Assembly: GCA_035315685.1 (NCBI GenBank)
Contig: DATFXR010000834.1
Coordinates: forward strand, 1-6,758
Origin: QHWK01 sp035315685
GTDB lineage: Bacteria > Acidobacteriota > Vicinamibacteria > Vicinamibacterales > CAVVIG01
Length of the DNA stretch: 6,758 nucleotides
Direction of reading: 5' to 3'
The first letter of the stretch is position 1; each line of letters starts with the position of its first letter. Below, piece by piece: positions 5,907 to 6,758 of the stretch. A model generated the notes under the pieces. The model ran no database searches, had not been told where the DNA came from, and saw only the letters and a list, made by a program, of their open reading frames with translations. The position numbers and the translations under genes were made by a program.

Positions 5907-6758
5907 TCAGCGGCGCCCGCAGGCCGCCAGCGTGCTCCGCGTCAACGGTTCGTGTTTCACCGCCCCGGCGCCCTCTCGAATGACGACGATCTGGTCGGCG
6001 TCGATGCCGGCGATCGCGTCCGCGGCGCCGCTGGGCCAGGCCACCTCGAGTCGATCGACGTGCGTCCGCGTTCCGAGGCCGAAGTGGATGCGCAGATCGT
6101 TCTGCGAACAGAAGCTGCCGCCGCTGCGCACCTCGTCGATGAGCCGGCGTCCCGCAACGGACGCCGTGACCCGCGCGCCGATTGCGCTGCGGTTCGAGCG
6201 GGTGCCAATCAACTGCACGATGACGCTGTGCCCGGCCGGCGCGGCGCAGTCGTGCAGCAGGCTCGGTGCGTCGTTCATGTTGTTGACCACGATATCCTGC
6301 CGGCCGGAGTTGAACAGGTCGCCGAACGCGGCGCCCCGTGCCGCCTTCTTTTCGAGCATCGCGGCTCCGGCGCGCTTGGACACATCCTCGAATCTACCGT
6401 TGCCGAGGTTGCGGTAGAGCAGCTTCTGCTGCGCGTAGCTGTAGCGACCGCCGATCCGATCCGCCTCCGGATAGACGTGGCCGTTGACCATGAAAATGTC
6501 CGGCCACGAATCGAGATCGACGTCGATGAAGCCGGCGCCCCAGCCGAGGTAAGACGTGTTCACGCCCAGTCCGCCGGCGGCGGTCGCGTCCTCGAACGTG
6601 CCGTCGCCCAGGTTGCGGTACAGCGACGGCGTATCGTCGTCGAAGTTCGTTTTGATGATGTCGAGCCACCCGTCGCGATTGTAATCGCCGGCGCTCACGC
6701 CCATGCCCGCCTGCGCGCGGCCGTCGGCGTTCAGCGCCACGCCGGCCGACAGCCCGAT
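5907..6758 (-). CDS. FG-GAP/VCBS repeat protein with C-terminal ASPIC/UnbV domain, CRTAC1-like (5' end outside window)
   Basis: The frame enters at the right edge and ends at TGA 5909-5907, leaving 283 C-terminal residues. GTG at 6740 is an internal Val within the phrase GVALNADGRAQAG, so the true start lies beyond the window. Three FG-GAP-type units are visible. The first has a calcium-loop DYNRDGWLD (residues 25-33 of the fragment) followed by SLYRNLGDGTFEDAT; the second has DVDLDSWPD and then LLYRNLGNGRFEDVS; the third, DLFNSGRQD, is a degenerate loop. The C-terminal stretch with IGTRSNRSAIGARVTASVAG, DEVRSGGSFCSQND, IHFGLGTRTHVDRLEVAWPSG is the ASPIC/UnbV domain, here essentially complete. 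These proteins are calcium-binding extracytoplasmic propellers, resembling integrin-alpha repeats, of mostly unknown role. It is the first visible gene of a tight minus-strand set. Confidence 0.93.
   Translation of the reverse strand: MGLSAGVALNADGRAQAGMGVSAGDYNRDGWLDIIKTNFDDDTPSLYRNLGDGTFEDATAAGGLGVNTSYLGWGAGFIDVDLDSWPDIFMVNGHVYPEADRIGGRYSYAQQKLLYRNLGNGRFEDVSKRAGAAMLEKKAARGAAFGDLFNSGRQDIVVNNMNDAPSLLHDCAAPAGHSVIVQLIGTRSNRSAIGARVTASVAGRRLIDEVRSGGSFCSQNDLRIHFGLGTRTHVDRLEVAWPSGAADAIAGIDADQIVVIREGAGAVKHEPLTRSTLAACGRR

Overview
This is a GC-rich bacterial window. It holds four complete genes, two genes cut by the window edges, and two doubtful small reading frames. I see no tRNA, rRNA, CRISPR array, insertion sequence or phage gene. 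The protein families are YVTN/SMP-30-like beta-propellers, an FG-GAP/VCBS plus ASPIC-UnbV protein, an exported alkaline-phosphatase-superfamily protein, and a lipoprotein resembling the DUF6786 type. High GC at third codon positions and Gly/Arg/Pro-rich tails add to the picture. Together these suggest an uncultured Acidobacteriota member (Vicinamibacteria or Solibacter-like), but this is inference from gene content and not a measured taxonomic placement.

Layout. On the plus strand lie the 3' end of one beta-propeller gene (1-557) and a complete exported seven-blade YVTN propeller (759-1769). On the minus strand, read right to left, lie the 3' part of an FG-GAP/ASPIC-UnbV (CRTAC1-like) gene (5907-6758), an alkaline-phosphatase-like protein with a probable Tat leader (4715-5884), a protein of unknown family (3375-4712) and a predicted lipoprotein (1930-3180). 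The plus and minus groups converge at about 1770-1930. All gaps are under about 200 bases: 558-758, 1770-1929 and 3181-3374. The first holds only a ribosome binding site and a lone -10-like motif. The other two each hold a weak small-ORF candidate, and 3181-3374 also holds a small hairpin.

How the genes may work together. The three minus-strand genes from 6758 to 3375 are packed tightly, with gaps of 22 and 2 bases, and look like one transcription unit: a putative extracytoplasmic FG-GAP/UnbV propeller, an exported hydrolase-fold protein lacking several textbook active-site residues, and a protein with no visible export signal and no recognisable domain. This set is the best candidate for an undescribed functional module, but the sequence alone does not reveal its substrate or role. 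The lipoprotein gene is separated from it by 194 bases and has its own good ribosome binding site, so it may be expressed independently. The two propellers are probably exported and could serve as binding scaffolds or act in the periplasm; no enzymatic role can be read from them.
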